Shown: positions 22,684 to 29,845 of the stretch, piece by piece
Numbering within the stretch: position 1 is the stretch's first letter
Layout of the letters: every line of letters begins with the position of its first letter
Virus record (IMG/VR): IMGVR_UViG_3300003322_000941
Coordinates: 1-34,467 of that record
Length of the DNA: 34,467 bases
From: a virus
Direction: 5' to 3' (one strand)
Notes under the pieces: model-generated
Seen by the model: the letters and a program-made list of their open reading frames with translations, nothing else
Told to the model about the DNA's origin: nothing
The model's database searches: none
Translations under genes and position numbers: made by a program

Positions 22684-24165
22684 ATGTCGAAGCTCTTGAA
22701 AGTCCTGGCCGCGCCCATCTGGTTGGGCGTGTTTATCGTGGAGGCTGTTTGTCAGGCGTTATGGCCGCTCCTTAAAGGGTCGTGGAAGTTCATGAGGAGG
22801 CAAAAGAAGGCGTCGGTGCATGGCAATGCCGGTTGGGCCGACGACAAGACGCTCAAAGCCCGGGGGCACTTCACCCCCGGCGGCATCGCCGTGGGGGCGA
22901 CCCGCAAGGGGCGGCGCATCTACGCCCACCCGGAGAGCAGCGTGCTCATGATTGCCCCGAAGGGTCAGGGCAAAACGCAGTCCTTCGTGGCGATACTCAA
23001 GGCCCTCAAAGATTATGCGAAGCGCCCCGACCTGCTCATCCACGACCCAGCCGGGGATGTGTACCGGGCGACCTCGGCCGATCTGGCGGCGATGGGTTAT
23101 CACGTGGCCATCGTGGACGTGTTCGACCCGGAGGCGGGCGGGAGGTACGACCCTTTCTCGTTCCCCAATCCGGACGATGTATATGACTTCGACCGCGACG
23201 TGAGGGCGATGTGCGAGTTGATGGTGCCCGATGATGCCGACAGCAGGCAGCCGCACTTCGCCGAGTTCAGCCGTATTTTGTTCCGCGAGGTGGTCAGCGC
23301 GGCCATGCGGGACGGCAACACGCGCACCATCGCCGATTGCGTGACGGACCTGACCGACGACGCGCGGCGAGACAAGCTGATCGCCCGCCTGAAGCTTCTT
23401 GGCAAGCCGGAGGCGATGAGCGCGATCACGACCTTTGCCAAGATGGCGGGCAAGCCCGAGGGCAATAGCATGCTTTCGACCTCGCTGCGGAAACTGGAGG
23501 TATGGCGGCTTGAGGCGGTGAAGGCGGTGTCGAGCTTCGGCCCCACGTCGAACCCGCTCCGCCCGCGCGGCTGGAATTGGGATGATGTGTTCAACTATCC
23601 CAAGCCGGTGGCCATGTTCGTGCGCACGGGCCTGGGCTCCGGCGGGGGCGACTTCGTGCGGGTGACGTGCGGCAACGCGATCAACACCGCGCGGCGGCAT
23701 TGGAACCGGACGGGGAAACCCCTGCGCAAAGGGTTATGGCTGATCGTGGATGAAGCCCGCGCCATGGGTAACTGCAACGCGGTCATGGATGCCAATAACG
23801 AACTGAGGAAAGCCGGGGTCAACGTGCTGCTGTGTTTCCTGAGCCTGGCCGATGTCCATAAAACCTATCCCGACGCTGATACGCTGGTCGCCGGGTGTGA
23901 GCTTGTCGTGTTCGGGGGCTCCAAGGATGCCGACTATTACAATGAGATCAGTAAACTCATGGGCACCAGGACGGAGCATAGCCACGGCGAGAGCACCCAT
24001 GAGGGCCGGAAGGGCGAAAGCAGGCATGAAATAGGGGTGCCCCTGCTGCGCCCGGACGAACTGAGGCGCCTGCCCCTCGACGAAGCGGTGGTGTTGATGA
24101 ACGACCTCAACGTCCGCTGCCATAAGCTGTTCAAGCGGGGCAAGGATTGGATACGCTACCTATAG
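22684..24165 (+). CDS. VirD4/TraG-family type IV coupling protein (493 aa)
   Basis: The N-terminus has a membrane segment (about residues 8-30). GWADDKTLKARGHFTPGGIAVG is the typical TraG/VirD4 opening. Walker A is APKGQGKT (91-98) and Walker B is LWLIVDEARAMG (D356/E357). FDPEAGGRYDPFSF, then a late HxxL-type end (LRRLPLDEAVVLMNDLNVRCHKLF), complete the family pattern. It is an ATPase that brings relaxase-DNA complexes to a type IV secretion channel. No VirB/Trb channel genes are in the window, so it would need a channel from elsewhere. Its 3' end overlaps the convergent relaxase gene by 6 bases. Confidence 0.88.
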   Translation: MSKLLKVLAAPIWLGVFIVEAVCQALWPLLKGSWKFMRRQKKASVHGNAGWADDKTLKARGHFTPGGIAVGATRKGRRIYAHPESSVLMIAPKGQGKTQSFVAILKALKDYAKRPDLLIHDPAGDVYRATSADLAAMGYHVAIVDVFDPEAGGRYDPFSFPNPDDVYDFDRDVRAMCELMVPDDADSRQPHFAEFSRILFREVVSAAMRDGNTRTIADCVTDLTDDARRDKLIARLKLLGKPEAMSAITTFAKMAGKPEGNSMLSTSLRKLEVWRLEAVKAVSSFGPTSNPLRPRGWNWDDVFNYPKPVAMFVRTGLGSGGGDFVRVTCGNAINTARRHWNRTGKPLRKGLWLIVDEARAMGNCNAVMDANNELRKAGVNVLLCFLSLADVHKTYPDADTLVAGCELVVFGGSKDADYYNEISKLMGTRTEHSHGESTHEGRKGESRHEIGVPLLRPDELRRLPLDEAVVLMNDLNVRCHKLFKRGKDWIRYL

Positions 24166-25554
24166 TCCCTGCTCCTGCGCTTGTTCCTGCTCCCATTCCT
24201 CTTCTTGCCGGTGCCGCTGCTCGATGGCGTTGACCATGGCATCATCGCCCAACAATTCACAGGCGCGCACGGCCTCCTCGTAGGTGAGGTTGCCGACCTC
24301 GTAGTCGGCATAGACCTGCGGGCTGGTGACTCCCTGCAACTCTTCCTGCACGGTATTGGCCAAGACGGCTTCGGCGGCTTCGATGGTGGCGTGGTTGCCG
24401 TAGGTGCGCTCAAGCTCCATGGCCGCCCTATGCTCAAGCTGGACACTATGGGAAAGCGCCTGGAGCGATTCCTGCTGCCGCACCTCGGCGGCATGCCTGG
24501 CCTCGGCCGAAAGGCGTTTAAAGTTGTCTCGGGTGGCCTCGGCATCGCCATGGATGCGGGACACCTCCTCGCCCTGGCGCCGCATCGGGGACTTCCATTC
24601 GAGGCCGAATAGTTTGACGTGGAACCCGCGCAGGCGCCCGTCCGGCTTGGTGTATTGACCAAGCCATTGCTCGGCGCGGAAGCGCGTCTTCTCGGCTTGC
24701 ATGGCGTGGGTATCCAGGCTGTTGCCGTAAGCGGCGAGTTCGGTCGCCTGGCGCTGGGCGCTCTCCGCCCGCGCCTTGAGGTAGGCGATGCTTTCCCTGG
24801 TCTCCGCCAGGTGGCAGCGATGGGCGTCGTGGCCCAAGGCGTTCTGCACGCGCTCGTAAGACAGGAGTTCCGGGCCGTCGCGCTTGATGGTGGCCATGGC
24901 GAGGTCTTCCTCGGTGGGGTGCTCGGGTTCGTCCATGGCTGACTGCAAGTCGGGGGCATCCTGGGCAAGGGGCAACTCGGGGCGTTGCGGCTCAATCTGC
25001 TCTAGCTGCTCTAGCTGCTCCTGCCGTTGGGTCTCCAGGGTGCGGCGGTCGATGCGCACATCGTAGCCGTACTCCTCCAGCTTGCCGTTGCACACACGCT
25101 CCCACAGCGCCCGCATGCGCTCGGTGCTGCCCCTCTCGCTCATCTGCTGGACGCGCTTGCCGGTTTCCACGTCCTTATCAAAGAACATCACATGGACGTG
25201 GGGGTTGTGGGTCTGTCCGCCGTGGAGGCAGGCGAAGGCTCTTGCGCGGCCACCGTCCGTCAACTGCCACAAGAAGGAGCGGATGGTGGCCGCCTGCTCT
25301 TCGCCGGTCATCTGGCACGGCAAGGCGATGTGGAAGGTGTCGCACACCCGACCGTTTTTGCGGCTCGTTGTCTCGTTGTCGTTGGCGGCCCTTTGCAGGG
25401 CGTTGGGCTCTGCGGCCAAGCCCACCGTGTAGATGTCTTCGCACGCGCTGCGGCGCGTCATGTACCGCACCTTGGCGGCGGCCGTGCCGGGCGCACTACT
25501 CGTCTTACCGACATGTCGGTGGTTGAAGTGATAGTGGCCCCGCTGAAAGTCCAC
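24160..25554 (-). CDS. MobA/MobL-family (MOBQ) relaxase (about 464 aa)
   Basis: Using GTG 25554, the N-terminus (GHYHFNHRHVGKTSS...AAAKVRYMTRRS) lines up with RSF1010 MobA, putting the likely nicking tyrosine at about residue 31. HIALPCQMTGEEQ (about 75-87) and the metal-binding triad in HNPHVH (H116, H119, H121) follow. The rest is a long charged helical region with a Gln/Glu-rich linker, lacking a recognisable primase or helicase. The frame is open to ATG 25611, but that codon lies in the oriT. It should nick oriT and stay bound to the 5' end. It lies beside its own oriT and convergent to the coupling protein. Confidence 0.85.
   Translation of the reverse strand: MDFQRGHYHFNHRHVGKTSSAPGTAAAKVRYMTRRSACEDIYTVGLAAEPNALQRAANDNETTSRKNGRVCDTFHIALPCQMTGEEQAATIRSFLWQLTDGGRARAFACLHGGQTHNPHVHVMFFDKDVETGKRVQQMSERGSTERMRALWERVCNGKLEEYGYDVRIDRRTLETQRQEQLEQLEQIEPQRPELPLAQDAPDLQSAMDEPEHPTEEDLAMATIKRDGPELLSYERVQNALGHDAHRCHLAETRESIAYLKARAESAQRQATELAAYGNSLDTHAMQAEKTRFRAEQWLGQYTKPDGRLRGFHVKLFGLEWKSPMRRQGEEVSRIHGDAEATRDNFKRLSAEARHAAEVRQQESLQALSHSVQLEHRAAMELERTYGNHATIEAAEAVLANTVQEELQGVTSPQVYADYEVGNLTYEEAVRACELLGDDAMVNAIEQRHRQEEEWEQEQAQEQGL
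25507..25520. promoter_or_regulatory. 14-bp perfect palindrome in the relaxase 5' region
   Basis: ACCGACATGTCGGT is its own reverse complement. It lies inside the first codons of the relaxase gene and about 60 bases from the oriT, so it could be an operator or an accessory-protein site. Confidence 0.45.
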
Positions 25555-25568
25555 GGTAACACTGTACC

Positions 25569-25632
25569 CTGTCTGTGGGGCGCTTCCTCTTCGGGTTCGG
25601 CACGAACCCATAAGTGCACCCTATACAGACAG
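25569..25632. other. oriT: Origin of transfer (oriT), MOBQ type
   Basis: GGGTTCG (25593-25599) and CGAACCC (25603-25609) form a perfect inverted repeat, followed at once by ATAAGTGCACCCTA (25610-25623). MOBQ plasmids such as RSF1010 have the same order: an inverted repeat directly 5' of a nic region TAAGTGCGCCCT. The match here is one base off. Outer arms CTGTCTGT (25569-25576) and ACAGACAG (25625-25632) pair perfectly and enclose the whole site. The adjacent MOBQ relaxase supports the call. The exact nick bond is not assigned. Confidence 0.82.
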
Positions 25633-25636
25633 TGGC

Positions 25637-25667
25637 GTAGCTCAGACCCCGAAACCCGCGCAGCTAC
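25637..25667. repeat. Inverted repeat right of oriT
   Basis: GTAGCT (25637-25642) and AGCTAC (25662-25667) are separated by 19 bases. It is probably part of the extended oriT or a binding site for an accessory or regulator protein. The GGCGTAGCTCAG stretch recalls a tRNA D-arm, but no cloverleaf forms. Confidence 0.45.
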
Positions 25668-25761
25668 ACCCGGTGGCAGGAAGGGGCGGATTGACTCTTT
25701 GGCGCATGTGTTTTATGTGCAACACTCGGCCTGGAGATTAAGCGCGCGAATAAGCAATAAA

Positions 25762-25812
25762 GCGGGAACCTACCCGCCCGAATAGAACGGGCACCGCGTC
25801 GGTTATCCGACG
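25762..25812 (+). other. Three consecutive hairpins between oriT and the next gene
   Basis: GCGGG-N6-CCCGC (25762-25777), GCCCG-N7-CGGGC (25776-25792) and CGTCGG-TTAT-CCGACG (25797-25812, followed by ATTTTC). The first two share two bases. The cluster could be a single-strand initiation site, extended oriT structure, or a leader or attenuator for the 25884 gene. The rest of the gene-free stretch 25668-25883 shows nothing else clear. Confidence 0.5.
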
Positions 25813-25883
25813 ATTTTCAAAACAGCCTGTCTGCCCTTGGCGGCCTTTGCATTACCGATACCATTGATAGGAAAGGTGTGCCC

Positions 25884-26519
25884 ATGCCCATCTTTGGGAA
25901 ATGGAATACCCGGAATCTGCCTGCCGTCCCGGCGCCCGCCCCCGCGCCGGTTTACATCACCCACCCGCCTCTTCCCGCGCCGAAGCCCGCCCTGAACCTT
26001 GAGGGCAACAACCCCATCACGATGGCCATCGCCACCAACATGGCCCGCACCGAGCCGGGGGAGATTTACCGATTCTCGGTGGGAGTGACCGAGAGCGGGG
26101 TTTCCATTGCCAGCGGCATCGAAAAGCCCTGGGCGCCCCCGACGCCTCAACCTTCTCACTTGAACGAGGCGGCCGTCACGTCGCTGCGAGAGGCGCTTCA
26201 TGCGCACATCAAGTTGAACGAGAGGCTTTACGGCATGGTGCGGGATATGCGGGAGAAAGACGCGGAGCGCCGGTCTGGGGAACGGATGGAGTCGGACCTG
26301 GCGGCCGAGTTGCGCAAGCTGAGGACCGGCGCCGAGCCGAAAGGCGCGTCCTTCAACATCGCGGACATGATGAGCACGCTGGAATTCGTGCGCGCCATGC
26401 CCGCCCCCAACCGCTACAGCGACACCCAGCGGGCGGCGGTCTACCGCAACAGCGCCGGGCGTGAGGTCGTGTTCATCATCCGCCCGGATGGGCAGCCCGA
26501 GCCGGTGGACATGCCATGA
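25884..26519 (+). CDS. Hypothetical protein of the mobilisation module (211 aa)
   Basis: Not recognised. ATG 25884 has AAAGG with 7-base spacing; GTG 25878 is too close to it. The N-terminus is Pro/Ala-rich (residues about 12-40), followed by a strand-rich part (RFSVGVTESGVSIASG), a charged coiled-coil (LREALHAHIKLNERLYGMVRDMREKDAERRS, split by no break) and a C-terminal strand pair (REVVFIIRPDGQPEP). It could be a transfer accessory or partner protein, judged only by place next to oriT. It overlaps the next gene by ATGA. Confidence 0.55.
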   Translation: MPIFGKWNTRNLPAVPAPAPAPVYITHPPLPAPKPALNLEGNNPITMAIATNMARTEPGEIYRFSVGVTESGVSIASGIEKPWAPPTPQPSHLNEAAVTSLREALHAHIKLNERLYGMVRDMREKDAERRSGERMESDLAAELRKLRTGAEPKGASFNIADMMSTLEFVRAMPAPNRYSDTQRAAVYRNSAGREVVFIIRPDGQPEPVDMP

Positions 26520-26806
26520 CCCACCTGTTGGGCGCCGCCTTCTGCCTGTGGATCGCGGATTATTTCTCCGCCGTTTGGTTCGGTTACCCCTTCGTCTACT
26601 GCCTCGGCGCGGCGTTTATGGCGCCCCTGTTCGCCCCCTGGTTCCACCTGGCCCTGATGGGCTGCGCGCTCTACCTGTTGTTTGTCCTGGTCACCGGCCT
26701 GGGCTTCGGCCTGGCTCTCCGGGTGGCCGTGCTGATGATCCTGCTGGGCGGCCTCCCTGAGCTTGCCCGGACGCTGCTGTCGTTCGGCCACGCGTGCGGC
26801 CCCTGA
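26516..26806 (+). CDS. Polytopic small membrane protein (96 aa)
   Basis: Not recognised. ATG 26516 overlaps the previous stop (ATGA), so the two genes are probably coupled. Nearly the whole protein is hydrophobic: segments LLGAAFCLWIADYFSAVWF, VYCLGAAFMAPLFAPW, LALMGCALYLLFVLVTGLGF and LALRVAVLMILLGGL suggest three to four transmembrane helices. It may anchor or partner the preceding coiled-coil protein, or serve entry exclusion; neither is shown. Confidence 0.6.
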   Translation: MTHLLGAAFCLWIADYFSAVWFGYPFVYCLGAAFMAPLFAPWFHLALMGCALYLLFVLVTGLGFGLALRVAVLMILLGGLPELARTLLSFGHACGP

Positions 26807-26865
26807 GTCAACCTGGCGCAGGGGGCTTGGCGATGGTTCATGATATGTTCACGGGAGGCAGCGCC

Positions 26866-27111
26866 GTGGAAAGGCAGCAGATGCGCGAGGCGATAGCAAA
26901 GCAACTCGGTATCCAGCTCGCGGCTATGTACACGATCCCCAGCGTGGCGAGCATCCTCGGGGTCGATGAGAGCACGGTGAAGCGCTGGAAGCGCGACGGC
27001 AAGACGGAATACGTCCAGCTCGGCCGTGGCGTGCGGTTCTTTGGCTGGCAGATTTGTGACCTGCTGATCAACGGCATCCGGCGCGAACAGGCCGCCAAGG
27101 TCGAGGCGTAA
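26866..27111 (+). CDS. Excisionase-like / MerR-type HTH DNA-binding protein (81 aa)
   Basis: GTG 26866 sits 7 bases after GGGAGG and is preferred over ATG 26833. Residues about 20-60 (MYTIPSVASILGVDESTVKRWKRDGKTEYVQLGRGVRFFGWQICD, continuous) are the HTH_17/excisionase pattern: a helix-turn-helix followed by a beta wing. Placed immediately upstream of the integrase (the next GTG follows its TAA directly), it is probably the recombination directionality factor, possibly also a regulator. Confidence 0.75.
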   Translation: MERQQMREAIAKQLGIQLAAMYTIPSVASILGVDESTVKRWKRDGKTEYVQLGRGVRFFGWQICDLLINGIRREQAAKVEA

Positions 27112-28248
27112 GTGAGCAAATATCAGAAGCGCGACTTCAGGATCGGGGAATGGTACCTCGGCAAGCGGGGCGAGAGCCCCGCCTTTTATCGCTGCCGATA
27201 TGCCAACGGACGGACGGAGCGGGTGAGCCTGGGCGTGACCGACTTCGACGCCGCCAAGCGCATCCTGACCGAATGGTATTACCAGCACATCCGGCTTGAG
27301 GCCGACCGCGCCGCGCCGGAGCGGGTGGCCCTGTCGGCGGTGCTGGACGACTATTGGCACGGCGAGGCGTGCAAGCGCATCTCGGCGCCCTCGATCAAGA
27401 TTTTGCTGCGCTACTGGCGCGAGTTTTGGGTGGGCGCCTCGGTGGCCGACGTGCGCGACGTGGGGCGCCAGGAGGAATTTCAGCGGCACCTGGCGGCCAA
27501 GGGCTTGGCGCCGCAGTCGGTCAACCTTTGCCTCGACAAGGGCAGGGCCGCGATACGCCGCGCGTGGAAGCGTGGCGTGATTTCGTCTCCTGTGGCGGTG
27601 ATGTCAGTCAACGTGGGCAAAAACCCTCCCAAGGGCCGCCCGTTGAGCCTGGAGGAGTTGAAGCGCTTCGTGGCCGGGAGCGACACGGTGCATTGGCGCG
27701 ACCTGGCGCTCGGGCTGATCGGGACGGGCGCACGCCCTAACGCGATCCTGACGCTCACCCGCCAGCAGATCGACTTCGAGCAGGGGCTTTTGAGCCTCAA
27801 CCCAGAGGGCCGGGAGCAGACCAACAAATACCGCCCGACGGTGCGGCTGCCTGCGCTGCTGGCGGAGCGGTGGAAGGACAGGCCCGAAGGTCGCATCGTG
27901 TTGTGGCGCGGCATGCCGGTGGACCGGGGCCAGAACGTGATGCGCATGGCGCGGAAACGCGCTAAGCTGGACAAGTCGGTTAATCTGTACAGTTTCCGCC
28001 ACACCTGCGCGCGGTGGATGCGTGCCCAGGGCGTGGATGCCTGGCAGTTGGCCGCCCAGTTGGGCCACCGCCGCGAGGGCTACGACATCACAGAGCTTTA
28101 CGCCGCCTACGACCCGGCCTACCTCAAAGACGCCTGCGCGGCGCTGAGCCTGCTCCTGGAGAAGGCCGCGCCAGATACGCGCCAGGCCGAAGACGAAGAC
28201 GTTGACATTGCTACGCTTGTCCCTGACCCGGCGTTGTGCACGAGGTAA
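27112..28248 (+). CDS. int: Tyrosine recombinase / integrase (378 aa)
   Basis: GTG 27112 directly follows the HTH gene's stop. The N-terminus (about residues 1-60) is an arm-binding-like region, about 70-160 is the SAM-like core-binding domain, and about 175-345 is the catalytic domain. Catalytic residues seen are R208 (GTGARPNAIL), R296 (YSFRHTCARW, with Tyr where the box-II His is usual), H319 (LGHRR) and probably Y330 (ITELYAAYDP). It should integrate and excise the element at an att site. No tRNA gene or clear attP core was identified near it. Confidence 0.88.
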   Translation: MSKYQKRDFRIGEWYLGKRGESPAFYRCRYANGRTERVSLGVTDFDAAKRILTEWYYQHIRLEADRAAPERVALSAVLDDYWHGEACKRISAPSIKILLRYWREFWVGASVADVRDVGRQEEFQRHLAAKGLAPQSVNLCLDKGRAAIRRAWKRGVISSPVAVMSVNVGKNPPKGRPLSLEELKRFVAGSDTVHWRDLALGLIGTGARPNAILTLTRQQIDFEQGLLSLNPEGREQTNKYRPTVRLPALLAERWKDRPEGRIVLWRGMPVDRGQNVMRMARKRAKLDKSVNLYSFRHTCARWMRAQGVDAWQLAAQLGHRREGYDITELYAAYDPAYLKDACAALSLLLEKAAPDTRQAEDEDVDIATLVPDPALCTR

Positions 28249-28371
28249 GCGTGAAGCCGGATTCGTCAGGGCGAACAATGGTGTGTCGGTCGCCGAAGTG
28301 GCGCGAAAGGGCACCAGATCGCACCAGGGGTCAGCCCCGAACGAGCCAATCCCGCGCCAGTGGAGAACGGC

Positions 28372-28680
28372 ATGAAACCCGATGACCTGAAGGGAATGAC
28401 GATTGACCAGCTGGTGGCCCTGGGCAACCAGGTGGCCTCGATCCTGGCCGAGAAGGTGGCCGCCAAGAAGGCCCAGCTAGAGGAGGAGCTTGCCAAGCTG
28501 GCCGTGATCGAGGGCCGCAAGGCCAGCGGCAACGGCACGAAAGCCGAGCCCACCCACCGCGACCCGGCGACGGGGCAGACCTGGGCGGGGCGGGGCCAGC
28601 CGCCGAAGTGGCTCACCGAGTACGAGAAGCAGGGCCGCAAGCGTGAAGAGTTCTTGCTCAAGGCCCTTAACCCGGCGTAA
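28372..28680 (+). CDS. H-NS family nucleoid protein (102 aa)
   Basis: ATG 28372 follows GGAGAA. Residues about 1-50 form an oligomerising coiled coil (MTIDQLVALGNQVASILAEKVAAKKAQLEEELAKL, continuous). The C-terminus has the H-NS DNA-binding signature RDPATGQTWAGRGQPPKWL and then G..REEFLL. Such proteins silence AT-rich DNA. Encoded on a mobile element next to the integrase, it may keep the element quiet or modulate host silencing. Followed by a strong terminator. Confidence 0.85.
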   Translation: MKPDDLKGMTIDQLVALGNQVASILAEKVAAKKAQLEEELAKLAVIEGRKASGNGTKAEPTHRDPATGQTWAGRGQPPKWLTEYEKQGRKREEFLLKALNPA

Positions 28681-28713
28681 TATGCCTTTGGTTACCCTCG
28701 GTAGTATGTTGGC

Positions 28714-28742
28714 CCCCGCCCTCGTGGCGGGGTTTTGATTTT
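28714..28742 (+). terminator. Rho-independent terminator after the H-NS-like gene
   Basis: CCCCGCC (28714-28720), loop CTCGT, GGCGGGG (28726-28732), then TTTTGATTTT. It closes the rightward mobilisation-integration module. Confidence 0.88.
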
Positions 28743-28980
28743 AAGGGGTGGTGTAGGCGCCCGCCACGGATAACGGTCTCTCCGCATGCCCGCTGAGTAC
28801 CGTCGATCACGGCCCCTTGCTTGCCCCGCGCTATTGGGCGGGCGGCCGTGGGAGAAGTCGCCCCCTTGAGGCGACGGGCGCGGGGATTAATACGTTGATT
28901 TGTGTAAAAGCTGGTAAACACCTCGTGATCGGCCGGAAGGCGGGGAGATACCACCGGCGGAGCCATCTTCGGCCTGCTTG
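28743..28980. other. Gene-free, structure-rich intergenic region
   Basis: No convincing gene. CACGGCC and GGCCGTG (about 28812-28853) can close a long GC-rich hairpin, and GTCGCC/GGCGAC (about 28857-28875) form a second. An AT-rich patch (TTAATACGTTGATTTGTGTAA, about 28886-28906) follows. It lies between convergent units and next to the integration module, so an attP core or a non-coding RNA could be here; I cannot show either. Confidence 0.4.
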
Positions 28981-29406
28981 TCAGGAAGCATGCTTAGACT
29001 CCTTCCGCCAAGCAAATACCGGAGGTTCCTTCAGAACCCACAAGTGGCGCATGTTGGCCACGTTCACAACGTCCTGCTGAGCCGGGTATATCTCAACGGC
29101 ATACTGATCGCCACGGCCGCATTCGGCCTTGATCCTTTGGAGGTCGTCCCAGGATATGTCGTCATGCCATTGGGCTTTCTCTCCAATGAAACCGGCGATC
29201 TTGCAACGGTTGACGCTTATCCGGCAGATTCCACCCTCCTCGGCAAAAACCTGGACCAGGAAGTCCCTGGATCGCCAGACCTCAATGCGGCCTCTTTCAG
29301 CATTGCTCGGCCATGTCTCCACAGGTATGCGCATGAGACATGCCGGGTATTCAAGGTTTCGTTTCTCCACAAACCTGGCGGCTGCGCGGCGTTGGTGGCG
29401 ATTCAT
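28981..29406 (-). CDS. DUF7694 family phage protein (141 aa)
   Basis: ATG 29406 overlaps the upstream stop (ATGA) and gives MNRHQRRAAARF, a typical start for this phage family. The pattern WPSNAERGRIEVWRSRDFLVQVF, CRISVNRCKIAG, DDISWDDLQRIKAECGRGDQYAVEIYP and VVNVANMRHLWVL is characteristic; I know the family by name only and its function is not established. It is the last gene of the long leftward operon. A TTG at 29454 would add 16 residues, but fits less well. Confidence 0.75.
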   Translation of the reverse strand: MNRHQRRAAARFVEKRNLEYPACLMRIPVETWPSNAERGRIEVWRSRDFLVQVFAEEGGICRISVNRCKIAGFIGEKAQWHDDISWDDLQRIKAECGRGDQYAVEIYPAQQDVVNVANMRHLWVLKEPPVFAWRKESKHAS

Positions 29407-29612
29407 AATTGGATCGTTGCCTGTGTTTCGCTGGGCTGCGCTACAGGCCCCCAAGATGCTGGCGCATGGTCGTAAGATACATCAACCCATTTGTATTCAC
29501 GGTTCTCCGTATCTACGTAGCCTCCGTTGTAGGTCGGGTAAGACTTGAGTTGCTGAAGGACACAAACGCCACCAAAGCCTCGGCGCACCCTGAACTTGTA
29601 AAGTGCTGCCAT
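29403..29612 (-). CDS. Small hypothetical phage protein (69 aa)
   Basis: Not recognised. ATG 29612 has GGTGAG at good distance; a GTG two codons earlier overlaps the upstream stop and is also possible. The sequence is basic at the start (LYKFRVRRGFGG) and then rich in Tyr and Trp (YPTYNGGYVDTENREYKWVDVSY), suggesting a small beta protein. Coupled to both neighbours by overlapping start and stop codons. Confidence 0.6.
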   Translation of the reverse strand: MAALYKFRVRRGFGGVCVLQQLKSYPTYNGGYVDTENREYKWVDVSYDHAPASWGPVAQPSETQATIQL

Positions 29613-29614
29613 CG

Positions 29615-29845
29615 TCACTCACCTACCTCGGTGGGTGTGATGGCGCGATGTTTAATCCGCATGGCGTCGCAAATCGCCTTAACTTCCGAAGCCATAAGGC
29701 CGTAGTGGATTTCTCCGCCGTTCGAGTCGAAAATCCGGCCATAGGCGCAATGCTTCTCGGGTGCGCCCCAGAAACAGCCATTCGGAAGCTCGATAACATC
29801 ATGAAGAGAGTTTTTCATCTTATCAACGCAAGCAGCACACATCAT
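29615..29845 (-). CDS. Small Cys-containing hypothetical protein (76 aa)
   Basis: Not recognised. ATG 29845 overlaps the upstream stop (ATGA) with GGAGG six bases ahead; the open frame upstream is a shadow. CAACVDK near the N-terminus, GCFWG, HCAYG and a later Cys could bind a metal. RIFDSNGGEIHYGLMASEVKAICDAM looks like a small alpha/beta fold. Part of the leftward operon. Confidence 0.6.
   Translation of the reverse strand: MMCAACVDKMKNSLHDVIELPNGCFWGAPEKHCAYGRIFDSNGGEIHYGLMASEVKAICDAMRIKHRAITPTEVGE

Noticed and set aside
25631-25667. tRNA-like GGCGTAGCTCAG
   Set aside because: Only the D-arm-like string is present; there is no anticodon arm, T-loop or acceptor pairing. It is explained as an inverted repeat near oriT.
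25027-25785. Long plus-strand frame (252 codons) opposite the relaxase start and oriT
   Set aside because: It is antisense to the relaxase, whose motifs are clear, and crosses the oriT and inverted repeats. No family features seen.
28249-28371. attP core next to the integrase stop
   Set aside because: A GCACCAG-ATC-GCACCAG direct repeat is present at about 28311-28327, but no tRNA-end-like or other core sequence could be supported.
28667-28966. 99-codon minus-strand frame in the gap right of the H-NS-like gene
   Set aside because: It reads through the terminator and the H-NS-like gene end and has no ribosome-binding site. Its Arg/Gly/Pro composition looks like GC-rich non-coding sequence.
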